Source: Burkholderia sp. Nafp2/4-1b
GTDB taxonomy: Bacteria > Pseudomonadota > Gammaproteobacteria > Burkholderiales > Burkholderiaceae
Length of the DNA: 64,000 nt
Reading direction: 5' to 3'
Assembly (NCBI RefSeq): GCF_003635165.1
Contig: NZ_ML058626.1
Location: forward strand, 80,516 to 144,515
Positions within the stretch are counted from its first letter, which is position 1. Each line of letters starts with the position of its first letter. A program made the translations under genes and the position numbers. Shown here piece by piece: positions 7,910 to 18,126 of the stretch. The notes under the pieces were generated by a model that had not been told where the DNA came from, made no database searches, and worked only from the letters and a program-made list of their open reading frames with translations.

Positions 7910-9369
7910 TGCGCACCGACAGCATGCACGCGCGGCGGAAGTTCGGCGTGGTTGGCGGTCTCGGGCCGCTGGGCAGCGCGGACGTGTTCTTCAAGATGGT
8001 GAAGGCGACGCCCGCGTCGTCGGACGAGGAGCACGTCGACGTGGTCTTCGAGCAATACCCGTTCAAGGGTTCGGGGACGGGGAGTGCGGCGACCATCGAA
8101 CGCAAGCTGTACGTGTTCGACATGATCCGGCAGTTCGAGCAGCGCGGCGTGACGACGGTCGTGCTGCCGTGCTTCCTGAGCCACACGTTCATCGACGAGT
8201 TGAAGGCGAATACCAGCCTGCCGATCGTGGATATCGTCGAAGCCGTTCGCAGCCACGTGCGGTGCACGTACCCGGACGCGACGCGTATCGGCGTGCTCGC
8301 TTCCGACTACGTGCGGGACAAGCGGCTCTTCGAAGCGTATTTCCCGGCGCTGCGGTTCGAAGCCGTCCATCCGCGGCCGCACGAGGGGATCGATCTCGTG
8401 ACTGAAGCCATTTATGGCGCCGACGGCATCAAGTGCGGCCATCTTCGCGGTCGCCCGGTGGAGCTGTTACGCCGCGCTTGCGAGGATCTCGTGGATCAGG
8501 GTGTGCAAGTGATCGTCCCCGGCCTGACCGAGATCGCGCTGGTCGCCGATGAAATCGGCCCGCAGCGCGTGCCGCTCGTCGATTCGAACCTCGCGTATGC
8601 GCGGTACGCCGTGAGCGGACAGCCGGCTGCGCGCGCGGCGACGTTCAAGATCGGCGTGGTCGGCGGCGTCGGCCCGGCCGCGACCGTCGATTTCCTGGAC
8701 AAGATCGTGCGCAACACGCCGGCGTCGCGCGATCAGGATCATCTCAAGCTGCTGGTCGAACAGAATCCGCAGATTCCCGATCGGACCGAGAACCTGATCG
8801 GCAGCGGCGTGGACCCGACGATCTCGTTGTACGCGACCTGCAAGAAGCTCGAGGACGGCGATGCGGACGTCATCGCGATTCCATGCAACACCGCGCATGC
8901 GTTCGTCGAGCGGATTCAGCCGTACCTCGGCATTCCGATCGTCAATATGCTGACCGTGACGGTCGCCCACTTGCGCGATACCTGGCCGGCGCTGCGCGAC
9001 GTCGGCGTGCTGGCGACGTCCGGCACGATCGAAAGCGGTGTGTATGAAAAGGCACTGGAGTCGCAAGGGCTCCGGCAAGTGGTGCCGCCACCGGCGTTGC
9101 AGGCGCGCGTGATGGAAGCGATCTACGGCAAGCACGGCGTCAAGGCCGGTTTCACGACCGGGCAATGCGAGGACGATATCGGCGCTGCCGTCGACGCGCT
9201 GATCGCCGAGGGCGTGAGCGTGATCGTGCTGGGCTGTACCGAACTGCCGATCCTGCTGCCGGGCGGGGAATACGTCGCGCGGAACGGCGGACGGGCGACC
9301 CTCGTCGATCCGACCGACGTGCTTGCGCGCACGTGTATTGCGTATGCGATGGCGGCTGCGACCGGCTGA
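7906..9369 (+). CDS. Tandem (two-domain) aspartate/glutamate racemase-family protein
   Basis: 487 residues, about twice the usual 230-250. Two full racemase-like domains lie head to tail (about 10-235 and 245-487), each opening with a GVVGG(L/V)GP loop. The C-terminal copy has both catalytic cysteines, C327 (IPCNTAH) and C444 (LGCTELP). The N-terminal copy keeps C89 (LPCFLSH) but has Leu207 where the second Cys should be (VPGLTEI), so it cannot run the two-base mechanism. It starts inside the symporter stop codon. The likely job is interconverting L- and D-Asp or Glu after uptake, with the first domain structural or regulatory. Confidence 0.85.
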   Translation: MMRTDSMHARRKFGVVGGLGPLGSADVFFKMVKATPASSDEEHVDVVFEQYPFKGSGTGSAATIERKLYVFDMIRQFEQRGVTTVVLPCFLSHTFIDELKANTSLPIVDIVEAVRSHVRCTYPDATRIGVLASDYVRDKRLFEAYFPALRFEAVHPRPHEGIDLVTEAIYGADGIKCGHLRGRPVELLRRACEDLVDQGVQVIVPGLTEIALVADEIGPQRVPLVDSNLAYARYAVSGQPAARAATFKIGVVGGVGPAATVDFLDKIVRNTPASRDQDHLKLLVEQNPQIPDRTENLIGSGVDPTISLYATCKKLEDGDADVIAIPCNTAHAFVERIQPYLGIPIVNMLTVTVAHLRDTWPALRDVGVLATSGTIESGVYEKALESQGLRQVVPPPALQARVMEAIYGKHGVKAGFTTGQCEDDIGAAVDALIAEGVSVIVLGCTELPILLPGGEYVARNGGRATLVDPTDVLARTCIAYAMAAATG

Positions 9370-9429
9370 ACCCGAGGTCGCGCGCCGCGAAAGCCCGTCG
9401 GTCGTGGCGCTTCGCCCGCCCGTGGAAAA

Positions 9430-9445
9430 CTGTATGAATATACAG
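9430..9445. promoter_or_regulatory. LexA (SOS) box upstream of the double uvrA
   Basis: ctgtatgaatatacag matches CTGT-N8-ACAG exactly, the LexA operator known from gamma- and beta-proteobacteria, with further symmetric A/T flanks. It is followed by tatagt, a possible -10. The uvrA2 start is 128 bases downstream. It implies DNA-damage induction. Confidence 0.85.
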
Positions 9446-9572
9446 TATAGTATCCGTCGAACTCGAGCGGCGCGGGCATGACCCGTGCGGCACGTGCGCC
9501 GCGCCTGCGGGCATCCGCCGCAGCGTTCCGGCACCGTGAAATCCGGCTAACTCATTCAGACGGGCAGGCAAA

Positions 9573-12500
9573 TTGTCATCCAGCAATCTGATCCGCATTC
9601 GCGGAGCACGTCAGCACAACCTCAAGAACCTCGATCTCGACCTGCGCACCGGCGAAATGACGGTCGTCACCGGCCCGTCGGGCTCCGGCAAGTCGAGCCT
9701 CGTGTTCGACACGCTGTACGCGGAAGGCCAGCGGCGCTACGTCGAAACCTTCAGCGCGTATGCGCGGCAGTTCCTCGACCGGATGGACCGCCCGCAGGTC
9801 GAGCGCGTCGACGGCGTGCCGCCCGCGATCGCGATCGACCAGACCAACCCGGTCCGCAGTTCGCGCTCGACGGTCGGCACGATGACCGAGCTCAACGATC
9901 ACCTGAAGCTGCTGTACGCGCGCGCGGCCGAACTGTTCGACCGCCAGACCGCGCGGCAGGTGCGGCATGACACGCCCGAGACGATTTACGCGGAACTGGT
10001 CGAGCGCACGCGCGCCGACGATCCGCGCGTCGTCGTCACGTTCCCGGTCGAACTGCCGGAAAGCGCGTCCGAGGAAGAGGTCGCGCAGTGGCTATCGGCA
10101 AGCGGCTACACGCGCGTGCAGGCGCAGCGCGAAGTCGCGTCGCCCACCGGCCCGCGCAAGCTGCTCGACGTGGTGGCCGACCGCTTCCGCGTGCAGCAGG
10201 CCGACAAGGTGCGCGTGGTCGAGGCGCTCGAGGCGTCGCTGAAGCGCGGCGGTGGCCGCGTGAACGTCTACGTGCTCGGCGCCGAAGCCGAGAACGCGCT
10301 TGCCGAGCCGCAGATCTGGCGCTTTTCCACCGGGCTGCACGATCCCGACAGTGACCTGCGCTACGCGGAGCCGCAGGCGGCGCTGTTCTCGTTCAACTCG
10401 GCCTACGGCGCGTGCGAAACCTGTCGCGGCTTCGGCCGCGTGATCGGCGTCGATCTCGGCCTCGTGATCCCCGACGCGCGCAAGACGCTGCGCGGCGGCG
10501 CGATCAAGCCGATGCAGACGCCCGCATGGAAGGAGTGCCAGGACGACCTGATGCGCTACGCGGCGAAGGCGGACATCCGCCGCGACACACCGTGGTCCGA
10601 CCTGACGGACGCCGAGCGCGACTGGGTGATCAACGGCTCGCCGGACTGGAACGGCAAGTGGCAGAGCCAGTGGTACGGCGTGAAGCGCTTCTTCGGCTAT
10701 CTCGAGTCGAAAGCGTACAAGATGCACATTCGAGTGCTGCTGTCGAAGTACCGCAGCTACACGCCGTGCGACGTCTGCGGCGGCGCGCGCCTGAAGACCG
10801 AATCGCTGCAGTGGCGGCTCGGCTCGAAGGCGAACGCCGATGCGGTGCTCGCACCGGCCGATCGCTTCATGCCGCGCGGCGTCGACTGGACGCGCGCGCA
10901 GCTCGAAGCGCTGCCGGGCCTGACGGTGCACGATCTGATGCTGCTGCCGATCGAGCGCATCCGGCGCTTCTTCGACGACGTGAGTTTGCCGAGCGCACTG
11001 CTCGACGATGCGCTGAAGCTGCTGCTCGCCGAGGTGCGCACGCGCCTGAAATACCTGTGCGACGTCGGGCTCGGCTACCTGACGCTCGACCGGCAGAGCC
11101 GCACGCTGTCGGGCGGCGAGGTGCAGCGGATCAACCTGACCACCGCGCTCGGCACGTCGCTGACCAAGACGCTGTTCGTGCTCGACGAGCCGAGCATCGG
11201 GCTGCATCCGCGCGACCTCACGCGGATCGTCGAGGCGATGCAGCGGCTGCGCGATGCGGGCAATACGCTGGTCGTCGTCGAGCACGATCCGTCGGTGATG
11301 CTCGCGGCCGACCGGCTGATCGACATGGGGCCGGGCCCCGGCGAGCGCGGCGGCACGATCGTCTACGACGGCACGCCGGGCGACATCCGTTCCGCGCCTA
11401 CGCTGACGGGCGAGTATCTCGGCGGCCGCAAGCACGTCGCGCATGCGTCGAACTGGGCGCGCCGTCCGGTCGACGCTCACACGCCGCGCATCGTGCTCGA
11501 AGGTGCGACCGAGCACAACCTGCGCGACGTAACGGTCGAGATTCCGCTGCAGCGGCTCGTGTGCGTCACCGGCGTGTCCGGCTCCGGCAAGTCGACGCTG
11601 CTGCAGGACGTGCTGTATCCGGCGATGGCACGCCACCACGGCAAGGCGACCGAGTCGCCGGGCGCGTTCCGCAGTCTCACGGGCGCCGACCAGGTCGGCG
11701 ACGTCGTGTTCGTCGACCAGTCGCCGATCGGCAAGACCACGCGTTCGAACCCGGCCAGCTACGTCGGCGCGTTCGATGAAATCCGCAAGCTGTTCGCGAA
11801 GGCGCCGCTCGCGCTGCAACGCGGCTACGGCGCCGGCACCTTCAGCTTCAACTCGGGCGACGGCCGTTGCCCGACCTGCGGCGGATCGGGCTTCGAGCAC
11901 ATCGAGATGCAGTTCCTGAGTGACGTCTACCTGCGTTGCCCGGATTGCGACGGCAGCCGCTATCGCGCCGAGATTCTCGAAGTGCGCATCGAGCGCGACG
12001 GCCGCGCATTGAACATCGCCGACGTGCTCGACCTGACCGTCAGCGAGGCGGCCGCGTTCTTCGCGACGGATGCCGAGGTGCTGCGCGTGTTGCAGCCGAT
12101 CGTCGACGTCGGCCTCGAATACGTGAAGCTCGGCCAGCCGGTGCCGACGCTGTCCGGCGGCGAGGCGCAGCGGCTGAAGCTGGCCGGCTTCCTCGCCGAA
12201 TCGGCGGCGGCCGCCGGCGGGCGCCGCGTCGCCAGCGAAGAGGCGCGCATCGCGCGCACGAAGCTGTTCATGTTCGACGAGCCGACCACCGGGCTGCACT
12301 TCGACGACATCGCGAAGCTGATGCAGGCGTTCGGCAAGCTGCTCGCGGCCGGCCATTCGCTGATCGTGATCGAGCACAACCTCGACGTGATTCGCGCGGC
12401 CGACTGGCTGATCGATCTCGGCCCGGAAGGCGGCGACGGCGGCGGTCTCGTGTTGTGCGCGGGCACGCCCGACGACGTGAAGGCGTGTGCGGAATCGCAC

Positions 12501-15476
12501 ACCGGCGTCGCGCTGCTGCAGTACGACCGCGCGATGGACGGCGCAATCGCGCTCGCCGACGAAGGCGTGCCGCTGCAGGCGGTGCTGAGCGCCGCACGCG
12601 AGCGGCGTGCGATCGAGGGCGAGGACGTCGTGCGGATCGTCAATGCGCGCGAGCACAACCTGAAGGCGCTCGACGTCGACATCCCGCACGGCAAGTTCAA
12701 CGTGATCACCGGCGTGTCGGGTTCCGGCAAGTCGACGCTCGCGTTCGACATCCTGTTCCACGAAGGCCAGCGCCGCTATCTTGAATCGCTGAACGCGTAT
12801 GCGCGCTCGATCGTGCAGCCGGCCGGGCGGCCGGAAGTGGACGCCGTGTACGGCATTCCGCCGACGGTCGCGATCGAGCAGCGGCTGTCGCGCGGCGGGC
12901 GCAAGAGCACGGTCGCGACCACGTCCGAGGTCTGGCACTTCCTGCGGCTGCTGTACGTGAAGCTCGGGCTGCAGCATTGCATCCACGACGGCACGCCCGT
13001 CACGTCGCAAACCGTCGAATCGATCGCCGCGCAGCTGCTGCGCGACCATCGCGACGAACACGTCGGCTTTCTCGCGCCGCTCGTCGTCAACCGCAAGGGC
13101 GTCTATACCGATCTCGCGAAGTGGGCGAAGGCACGCGGCAGCACGCATCTGCGCGTGGACGGCGAGTTCGTGCCGGTCGATCCGTGGCCGAAGCTCGACC
13201 GTTTCCGCGAGCACACGATCGAGCTGCCGGTCGCCGATATCGTCGTGTCGCCGGACAACGAGGCCGAGCTGCGGCGCCTGCTCGACGAGACGCTCGAACT
13301 CGGCAAGGGCGTGATGCACCTGCTCGCGCCGCTCGACGGGCTGCACCATGCGATGCAGAACGATCATTCGACCGCGCGTGTCGGCGCGGTCAAGGTGCTG
13401 TCGGTGAAGCGCGCATGCCCGGTGTGCGGCACGAGCTACCCGGAACTCGACCCGCGGATGTTCTCGTACAACAGCAAGCACGGCTGGTGCACGACCTGCG
13501 TCGGCACGGGCGTCACGCTCACGCGCGAACAGCGCGCCGCGTACGACGACACCGTGCTCGCCGGGGACGATCGCGGTCGTGAGCAAACGCTGCCGTCGGA
13601 CGAGCAGGAGCCGGAAGGCGTCGGCAACGAGCCGTGCCCGGACTGCAACGGTACGCGCCTGAACCCGACCGCGCGTGCGGTCACGTTCGACGCGCATCCG
13701 ATCGTCGAGGTCGCGCAGTGGACGGTGTCCGATACGCGCCGCTGGATCGATACGCTCGAACTCACCGGCCGCGACGCGCAGATCGCGCGCGACATCGTCA
13801 GCGAGATCGGCAGCCGCCTCGCGTTCCTCGAGGAGGTCGGGCTCGGCTACCTGAGCCTCGATCGCGCGGCGCCGAGCCTGTCGGGCGGCGAAGCGCAGCG
13901 GATCCGGCTCGCGGCGCAGCTTGGCAGCAACCTGCAGGGCGTGTGCTACGTGCTCGACGAGCCGACGATCGGCCTGCATCCGCGCGACAACCAGATCCTG
14001 CTCGACGCGCTGCGCAAGCTCGGCGACAAGGGCAACACGCTCGTCGTCGTCGAGCATGACGAGGACACGATCCGCCGTGCGGATCACATCATCGACGTCG
14101 GTCCGGGTGCCGGCAAGCGCGGCGGCACGCTGGTGGCCGAAGGCGCGGTCGCCGATCTCGCCGCGCAGCCGGATTCGGTCACCGGGCGCCTGCTCGCGCG
14201 GCCGATGACACACCCGCTGCAACCGCGCCGTGCGGTGAGCGTGGCGGGCAAGAAGGGCGCACCGGCAGTGCCGGAGGGCTGGCTGACCGTTCATGGCGCG
14301 ACGCTGCACAACCTGCGTGACGTGACCGTCGGTATTCCGCTCGCGCGGCTCGTCGCGGTGACGGGCGTCAGCGGCTCGGGCAAGTCGACGCTCGCGCGCG
14401 ACGTGCTGATGACCAACCTGCTCGACGCGGTCGGCCGCTCGGTGCTGTCGTCGCCGGCCACGCGGCGCGCGCGCAAGGCCGCGCAGCAGGACGCGCCGGC
14501 CACGAACCGCCGTTCGAGCGTGCTCGCGCGCAGCGCGCCGCGGCCGTCGCTGAACGTCACGCATGCGTGGCAGGGCTGCGAATCGCTGAGCGGCTGGGAG
14601 CAGATCGATCGCGTGCTGGAAGTCGACCAGACGCCGATCGGCAAGACGCCGCGCTCGTGCCCGGCCACCTACATCGGCGTGTGGGACACGATCCGCAAGC
14701 TGTTCGCCGATACGCTGGAAGCGCGTGCGCGCGGCTACACGGCGTCGCGCTTCTCGTTCAACACCGGCGACGGGCGCTGCCCGGCCTGCGAAGGGCAAGG
14801 CGTGCGCACGATCGGGATGAGCTTCCTGCCCGACGTGAAAGTGCCGTGCGACGTGTGCCACGGGCAGCGCTTCAATCCCGAGACGCTCGCGGTCACGTGG
14901 CGCGGCCGGAACATCGGCGACGTGCTGACGATGGAAATCGACGAAGCGGTCGAGTTCTTCGCGCCGATTTCGAACATCGCGCATCCGCTGCAGCTGATGA
15001 AGGACGTCGGTCTCGGCTACCTGACGCTGGGCCAGCCGTCGCCGACGCTATCGGGCGGCGAGGCGCAGCGGATCAAGCTCGTCACCGAGCTCACGAAGGT
15101 GCGCGACGACATCACGCGGCGCGGGCAAAAGGCGCCGCACACGCTGTACGTGCTGGATGAGCCGACGGTCGGCCTGCACATGGCCGACGTCGCGAAGCTC
15201 ATTCGCGTGCTGCACCGGCTGGTCGACGGCGGCCATAGCGTCGTCGTGATCGAGCATGACCTCGACGTGATCGCGGAAGCCGACTGGATCATCGATCTCG
15301 GGCCCGAAGGCGGTGTGGGCGGCGGCACGATCGTCGCCGCGGCGCCGCCGGAAGGGCTCGTGCAGGTGAAGGCGAGCCATACCGGGCAGGCGCTGAAGCC
15401 GGTGCTGGCGCGCACGGCCAGCGAAGACGGCGTAGAAGGCGAAGCGGAGCAGCAGGGCGCAGCGCGGGTCGGTTGA
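9573..15476 (+). CDS. uvrA2: Double-length UvrA-family excinuclease ATPase
   Basis: 1967 residues against about 940 for standard UvrA: two UvrA-like halves in one chain (about 1-1010 and 1020-1967). Four Walker A motifs are visible (GPSGSGKSS at 34, GVSGSGKST near 667, 1048 and 1596). There are four LSGGE signatures (near 512, 860, 1436, 1826) and four Walker B/DEP segments. Zinc-binding CxxC pairs occur in both halves (for example CPTCGG/CPDCDG and CPACEG/CDVCHG). It starts at TTG 9573 with only a weak AGG upstream. UvrA senses bulky lesions with UvrB. A fused version may be an intramolecular dimer acting in damage tolerance or drug resistance. A LexA box lies upstream. Confidence 0.92.
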   Translation: MSSSNLIRIRGARQHNLKNLDLDLRTGEMTVVTGPSGSGKSSLVFDTLYAEGQRRYVETFSAYARQFLDRMDRPQVERVDGVPPAIAIDQTNPVRSSRSTVGTMTELNDHLKLLYARAAELFDRQTARQVRHDTPETIYAELVERTRADDPRVVVTFPVELPESASEEEVAQWLSASGYTRVQAQREVASPTGPRKLLDVVADRFRVQQADKVRVVEALEASLKRGGGRVNVYVLGAEAENALAEPQIWRFSTGLHDPDSDLRYAEPQAALFSFNSAYGACETCRGFGRVIGVDLGLVIPDARKTLRGGAIKPMQTPAWKECQDDLMRYAAKADIRRDTPWSDLTDAERDWVINGSPDWNGKWQSQWYGVKRFFGYLESKAYKMHIRVLLSKYRSYTPCDVCGGARLKTESLQWRLGSKANADAVLAPADRFMPRGVDWTRAQLEALPGLTVHDLMLLPIERIRRFFDDVSLPSALLDDALKLLLAEVRTRLKYLCDVGLGYLTLDRQSRTLSGGEVQRINLTTALGTSLTKTLFVLDEPSIGLHPRDLTRIVEAMQRLRDAGNTLVVVEHDPSVMLAADRLIDMGPGPGERGGTIVYDGTPGDIRSAPTLTGEYLGGRKHVAHASNWARRPVDAHTPRIVLEGATEHNLRDVTVEIPLQRLVCVTGVSGSGKSTLLQDVLYPAMARHHGKATESPGAFRSLTGADQVGDVVFVDQSPIGKTTRSNPASYVGAFDEIRKLFAKAPLALQRGYGAGTFSFNSGDGRCPTCGGSGFEHIEMQFLSDVYLRCPDCDGSRYRAEILEVRIERDGRALNIADVLDLTVSEAAAFFATDAEVLRVLQPIVDVGLEYVKLGQPVPTLSGGEAQRLKLAGFLAESAAAAGGRRVASEEARIARTKLFMFDEPTTGLHFDDIAKLMQAFGKLLAAGHSLIVIEHNLDVIRAADWLIDLGPEGGDGGGLVLCAGTPDDVKACAESHTGVALLQYDRAMDGAIALADEGVPLQAVLSAARERRAIEGEDVVRIVNAREHNLKALDVDIPHGKFNVITGVSGSGKSTLAFDILFHEGQRRYLESLNAYARSIVQPAGRPEVDAVYGIPPTVAIEQRLSRGGRKSTVATTSEVWHFLRLLYVKLGLQHCIHDGTPVTSQTVESIAAQLLRDHRDEHVGFLAPLVVNRKGVYTDLAKWAKARGSTHLRVDGEFVPVDPWPKLDRFREHTIELPVADIVVSPDNEAELRRLLDETLELGKGVMHLLAPLDGLHHAMQNDHSTARVGAVKVLSVKRACPVCGTSYPELDPRMFSYNSKHGWCTTCVGTGVTLTREQRAAYDDTVLAGDDRGREQTLPSDEQEPEGVGNEPCPDCNGTRLNPTARAVTFDAHPIVEVAQWTVSDTRRWIDTLELTGRDAQIARDIVSEIGSRLAFLEEVGLGYLSLDRAAPSLSGGEAQRIRLAAQLGSNLQGVCYVLDEPTIGLHPRDNQILLDALRKLGDKGNTLVVVEHDEDTIRRADHIIDVGPGAGKRGGTLVAEGAVADLAAQPDSVTGRLLARPMTHPLQPRRAVSVAGKKGAPAVPEGWLTVHGATLHNLRDVTVGIPLARLVAVTGVSGSGKSTLARDVLMTNLLDAVGRSVLSSPATRRARKAAQQDAPATNRRSSVLARSAPRPSLNVTHAWQGCESLSGWEQIDRVLEVDQTPIGKTPRSCPATYIGVWDTIRKLFADTLEARARGYTASRFSFNTGDGRCPACEGQGVRTIGMSFLPDVKVPCDVCHGQRFNPETLAVTWRGRNIGDVLTMEIDEAVEFFAPISNIAHPLQLMKDVGLGYLTLGQPSPTLSGGEAQRIKLVTELTKVRDDITRRGQKAPHTLYVLDEPTVGLHMADVAKLIRVLHRLVDGGHSVVVIEHDLDVIAEADWIIDLGPEGGVGGGTIVAAAPPEGLVQVKASHTGQALKPVLARTASEDGVEGEAEQQGAARVG

Positions 15477-15492
15477 ACGCGATGCTTGCGGT

Positions 15493-15530
15493 GAGCGGCC
15501 CCGGTGCCCAGCGAGGCAGCGGGGCCGCTC
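15493..15530. terminator. Bidirectional terminator between uvrA2 and the binding-protein gene
   Basis: An 11-bp perfect stem (gagcggccccg 15493-15503, cggggccgctc 15520-15530) is followed by gtgttt. It lies in the short gap between the converging ends at 15476 and 15557, so it can serve both transcripts. Confidence 0.75.
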
Positions 15531-15556
15531 GTGTTTCGTCCTTCACGTCGCCGCGC

Positions 15557-16498
15557 TCATTCCCCCTTCACGCCGATCGTCTCGATGATGGTCTCCAGTT
15601 GCGGGCTCATCGGCAGGTTCAGACTCAAGCCCGACGGCAGCGGGCGCAGGAACCAGCGCTTGTACTGGCGCGCGATCTCGCCGTCGATGGCCAGCTCCCG
15701 GAACGTGCTCTTCACGACCTGCGCGAGCTGCGGATCGTCCTTGCGGAACATGATCCCGTACGGGTCGTAGGACAGAAAGTCGCCCACCACGTCGTACTGG
15801 CCGCCCTTGGCCGCATTCTCGGCAATCAGGCCGTACAGCAGCACGTCGTCCGTCGCGAACGCGTCGGCGCCGCCGTTCGCGACGAGCGCGAAGCCCTGCG
15901 CATGGTCCCGCACCACCTGTAGCTGGATCCCGAGCCTGAACCGCTCGCTCAGGTCGCGCAGCGCCTTCTCGTTGGTCGTGCCGGCCGTCACCGCGACTTT
16001 CTTGCCCGCGAGATCGCGGAACGAGCGGATCGGCGAGCCTCGTTTCACCATCACCTTCGTGCCGGCCACGAAGATGATCGGCGAGAACGCCACGCGTTGC
16101 TGGCGCTCGAGGTTGCTCGTCGTGGAGCCGCATTCCAGGTCGACCTTGCCGCTGACCACCGCATCGATGCGGTTGTCGGACGTGACGGGCACCCAGCGGA
16201 TCGTCAGGCTCTTGTTGACCGCGTCCTCGATCGACGACACGAGCGCCTTGCACAGCTCGATCGAATAGCCGATCGGCTGGTTGCGCGCGTTCAGGTACGA
16301 GAACGGTATCGACGCGTCACGATAGCCGATTGCGATCGTGCCGCTGCTGCGGACCTTCGCGAGCGTGCCGGTCAGTTGGGCCGGCGCGAACGGCTCGACG
16401 CGCGGCAGCGTCGATGGTGCATCTTCCGCGCGCGCGGCCGCACCCGTGGCGAGCAGGCCCGCAAGCGCGAGCGCACGCCAGAATCGCTGCATCTTCAT
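15557..16498 (-). CDS. Periplasmic amino-acid-binding protein (GltI/family-3 type)
   Basis: 313 residues with a Sec signal peptide (about 1-24, cleavage after AAARA). The body is a family-3 solute-binding protein (SGTIAIGYRDASIPFSY, GYSIELCKAL, DLECGSTTSN, VTAGTTNEKAL), closest in style to glutamate/aspartate-binding GltI/YbeJ. No ABC permease or ATPase is next to it. Instead it lies 12 bases downstream of a DAACS symporter gene on the same strand. It may work with permease genes elsewhere or as a scavenging or sensing protein for acidic amino acids. Confidence 0.85.
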   Translation of the reverse strand: MKMQRFWRALALAGLLATGAAARAEDAPSTLPRVEPFAPAQLTGTLAKVRSSGTIAIGYRDASIPFSYLNARNQPIGYSIELCKALVSSIEDAVNKSLTIRWVPVTSDNRIDAVVSGKVDLECGSTTSNLERQQRVAFSPIIFVAGTKVMVKRGSPIRSFRDLAGKKVAVTAGTTNEKALRDLSERFRLGIQLQVVRDHAQGFALVANGGADAFATDDVLLYGLIAENAAKGGQYDVVGDFLSYDPYGIMFRKDDPQLAQVVKSTFRELAIDGEIARQYKRWFLRPLPSGLSLNLPMSPQLETIIETIGVKGE

Positions 16499-16510
16499 CG
16501 CGGGCCTCCG

Positions 16511-17818
16511 TCAGGCTTCCGTCGGATGCGAGATCGTCGCTTCCTGTTCCGCTTCGATGCGCGCGGCGTTGGCTTCGGCTTCCGCTTCCGACAGGAGCTG
16601 GCCTTCCCACTTCGCGACCACCGCGCTCGCGATCGAGTTGCCGACCGCATTGGTGGCCGAGCGGCCCATGTCGAGGAACGTGTCGACGCCCAGAATCAGC
16701 AGCAGCCCGGCTTCCGGAAGCCCGAACTGGTGCAGCGTCGCGGCGATCACCACGAGCGATGCGCGCGGCACGCCGGCCATCCCCTTCGATGTCAGCATCA
16801 GCACGAGCAGCATCGTGATCTGCGTGCCGAGCGACAGGTGGATGTTGTACGCCTGCGCGATGAACAGCGCCGCGAACGTGCAGTACATCATCGAACCGTC
16901 GAGGTTGAACGAATAGCCCATCGGCATCACGAAGCTCGAGATCTTGCGCTGCACGCCGAACCGGTCGAGCGCATCGAGGATCTTCGGGTACGCGGCTTCG
17001 GAGCTGGCCGTCGCGAACGACAGCATGAACGCTTCCTTGATCAGCACCAGCAACTTGAACACCCGCCGCCCGAGGAAGAACAACCCGGCACAGACGAGCA
17101 AGGCCCAGAGCAGGAACAGGCTGACGTAGAAGTCGCCCATGAACACCGCGAACTTCAGCAGCACCGACAGCCCGTTGACCGCGACGGTGGCGGCCATCGC
17201 GGCCATCACCGCGAGCGGCGCGAGCTTCATCACGTAGCCGGTGATCTTGAGCATCACGTGCGACAGCTGATCGATCGCGGCGATGAGGATCTTGCCGCGC
17301 TCGCCGAGCGCCGCGAGCGCGACGCCGAAGAACATCGAGAACACGACGATCTGCAGGATTTCGTTATTGCTCATCGCCTCGGCGAACGACCGCGGCACCA
17401 TGTGGCCGACGAAATCCTTCAGCGTGAACTTGGACGTCGCGAGGTTCGCCGATGCGCCGATGTCAGGCAGCGGCAAGCCGAGATTGTCGCCGGGCCGCAG
17501 CAGGTTCGCCATGAACAGCCCGAGCAGCAGCGAGACCAGCGACGCGGTAACGAACCAGCCGATCGATTTCGCGAACACGCGCCCGACCGATGCCGCGTCG
17601 CCCATGTGCGCGATGCCGACGACCAGCGTGGAGAAGACGAGCGGCCCGATCACCATCTTGATCAGCCGCAGGAACACGTCGGAGACGAGCGAGATGTAAC
17701 CGGCGATCTCGGTGGTGGCCTTCTTGTCGGGAAAGCTCGTGAAGATCATGTAGCCGATCACGATGCCTGCCACCATCGCGACCAGAATCCAGACGGCTGC
17801 AGCATTCTTTTTTTGCAT
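16511..17818 (-). CDS. DAACS-family dicarboxylate/glutamate symporter
   Basis: 435 residues, polytopic. The start at ATG 17818 is supported by GGGAGG 6 bases upstream; the upstream in-frame ATG 17836 has no such site. Family motifs are STASSEAAYP, YSFNLDGSMMY and DMGRSATNAVGNS. The C-terminal tail is acidic and Glu/Ala-rich (LSEAEAEANAARIEAEQEAT). It is the first gene of a two-gene operon with the periplasmic binding protein, an unusual pairing because DAACS carriers normally need no binding protein. It is similar to the symporter at 6635-7909, so uptake of acidic amino acids is likely duplicated here. Confidence 0.87.
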   Translation of the reverse strand: MQKKNAAAVWILVAMVAGIVIGYMIFTSFPDKKATTEIAGYISLVSDVFLRLIKMVIGPLVFSTLVVGIAHMGDAASVGRVFAKSIGWFVTASLVSLLLGLFMANLLRPGDNLGLPLPDIGASANLATSKFTLKDFVGHMVPRSFAEAMSNNEILQIVVFSMFFGVALAALGERGKILIAAIDQLSHVMLKITGYVMKLAPLAVMAAMAATVAVNGLSVLLKFAVFMGDFYVSLFLLWALLVCAGLFFLGRRVFKLLVLIKEAFMLSFATASSEAAYPKILDALDRFGVQRKISSFVMPMGYSFNLDGSMMYCTFAALFIAQAYNIHLSLGTQITMLLVLMLTSKGMAGVPRASLVVIAATLHQFGLPEAGLLLILGVDTFLDMGRSATNAVGNSIASAVVAKWEGQLLSEAEAEANAARIEAEQEATISHPTEA

Positions 17819-18126
17819 CGTGTGCCTCCCATGCATCGGTTCGCAATCAGGGATGGAAGGACGATACAGGACAAGAATGACGCTGAAAAGTGCAACCGGG
17901 TCGGGGTTTGCGCTAGCGCCGGATCACGGCCGATCGAGCGCCGGCGATTGCGCCGGTGGCGCTTCGCGCCGGCAGCCGGCGCAACCCGGTACCGATTGGT
18001 GCGGAGCAGCACCTTCCCTGTTCGACGCTCGCGGCGTTGCGGTGACCGGCGCCTTGCAGGAGTGGGGATGGGCGTCGCGAAGCTGCCGCCGCCGGTTCGT
18101 CGCCGGGCGCGTAAAGGTGATTCAGT

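Noticed and set aside
10092..14984. 1630-codon open frame on the minus strand opposite uvrA2
   Set aside because: Arg/Ala/His-rich composition with no domain; it is the mirror of GC3-biased codons of the real gene, which has four complete ATPase motif sets.
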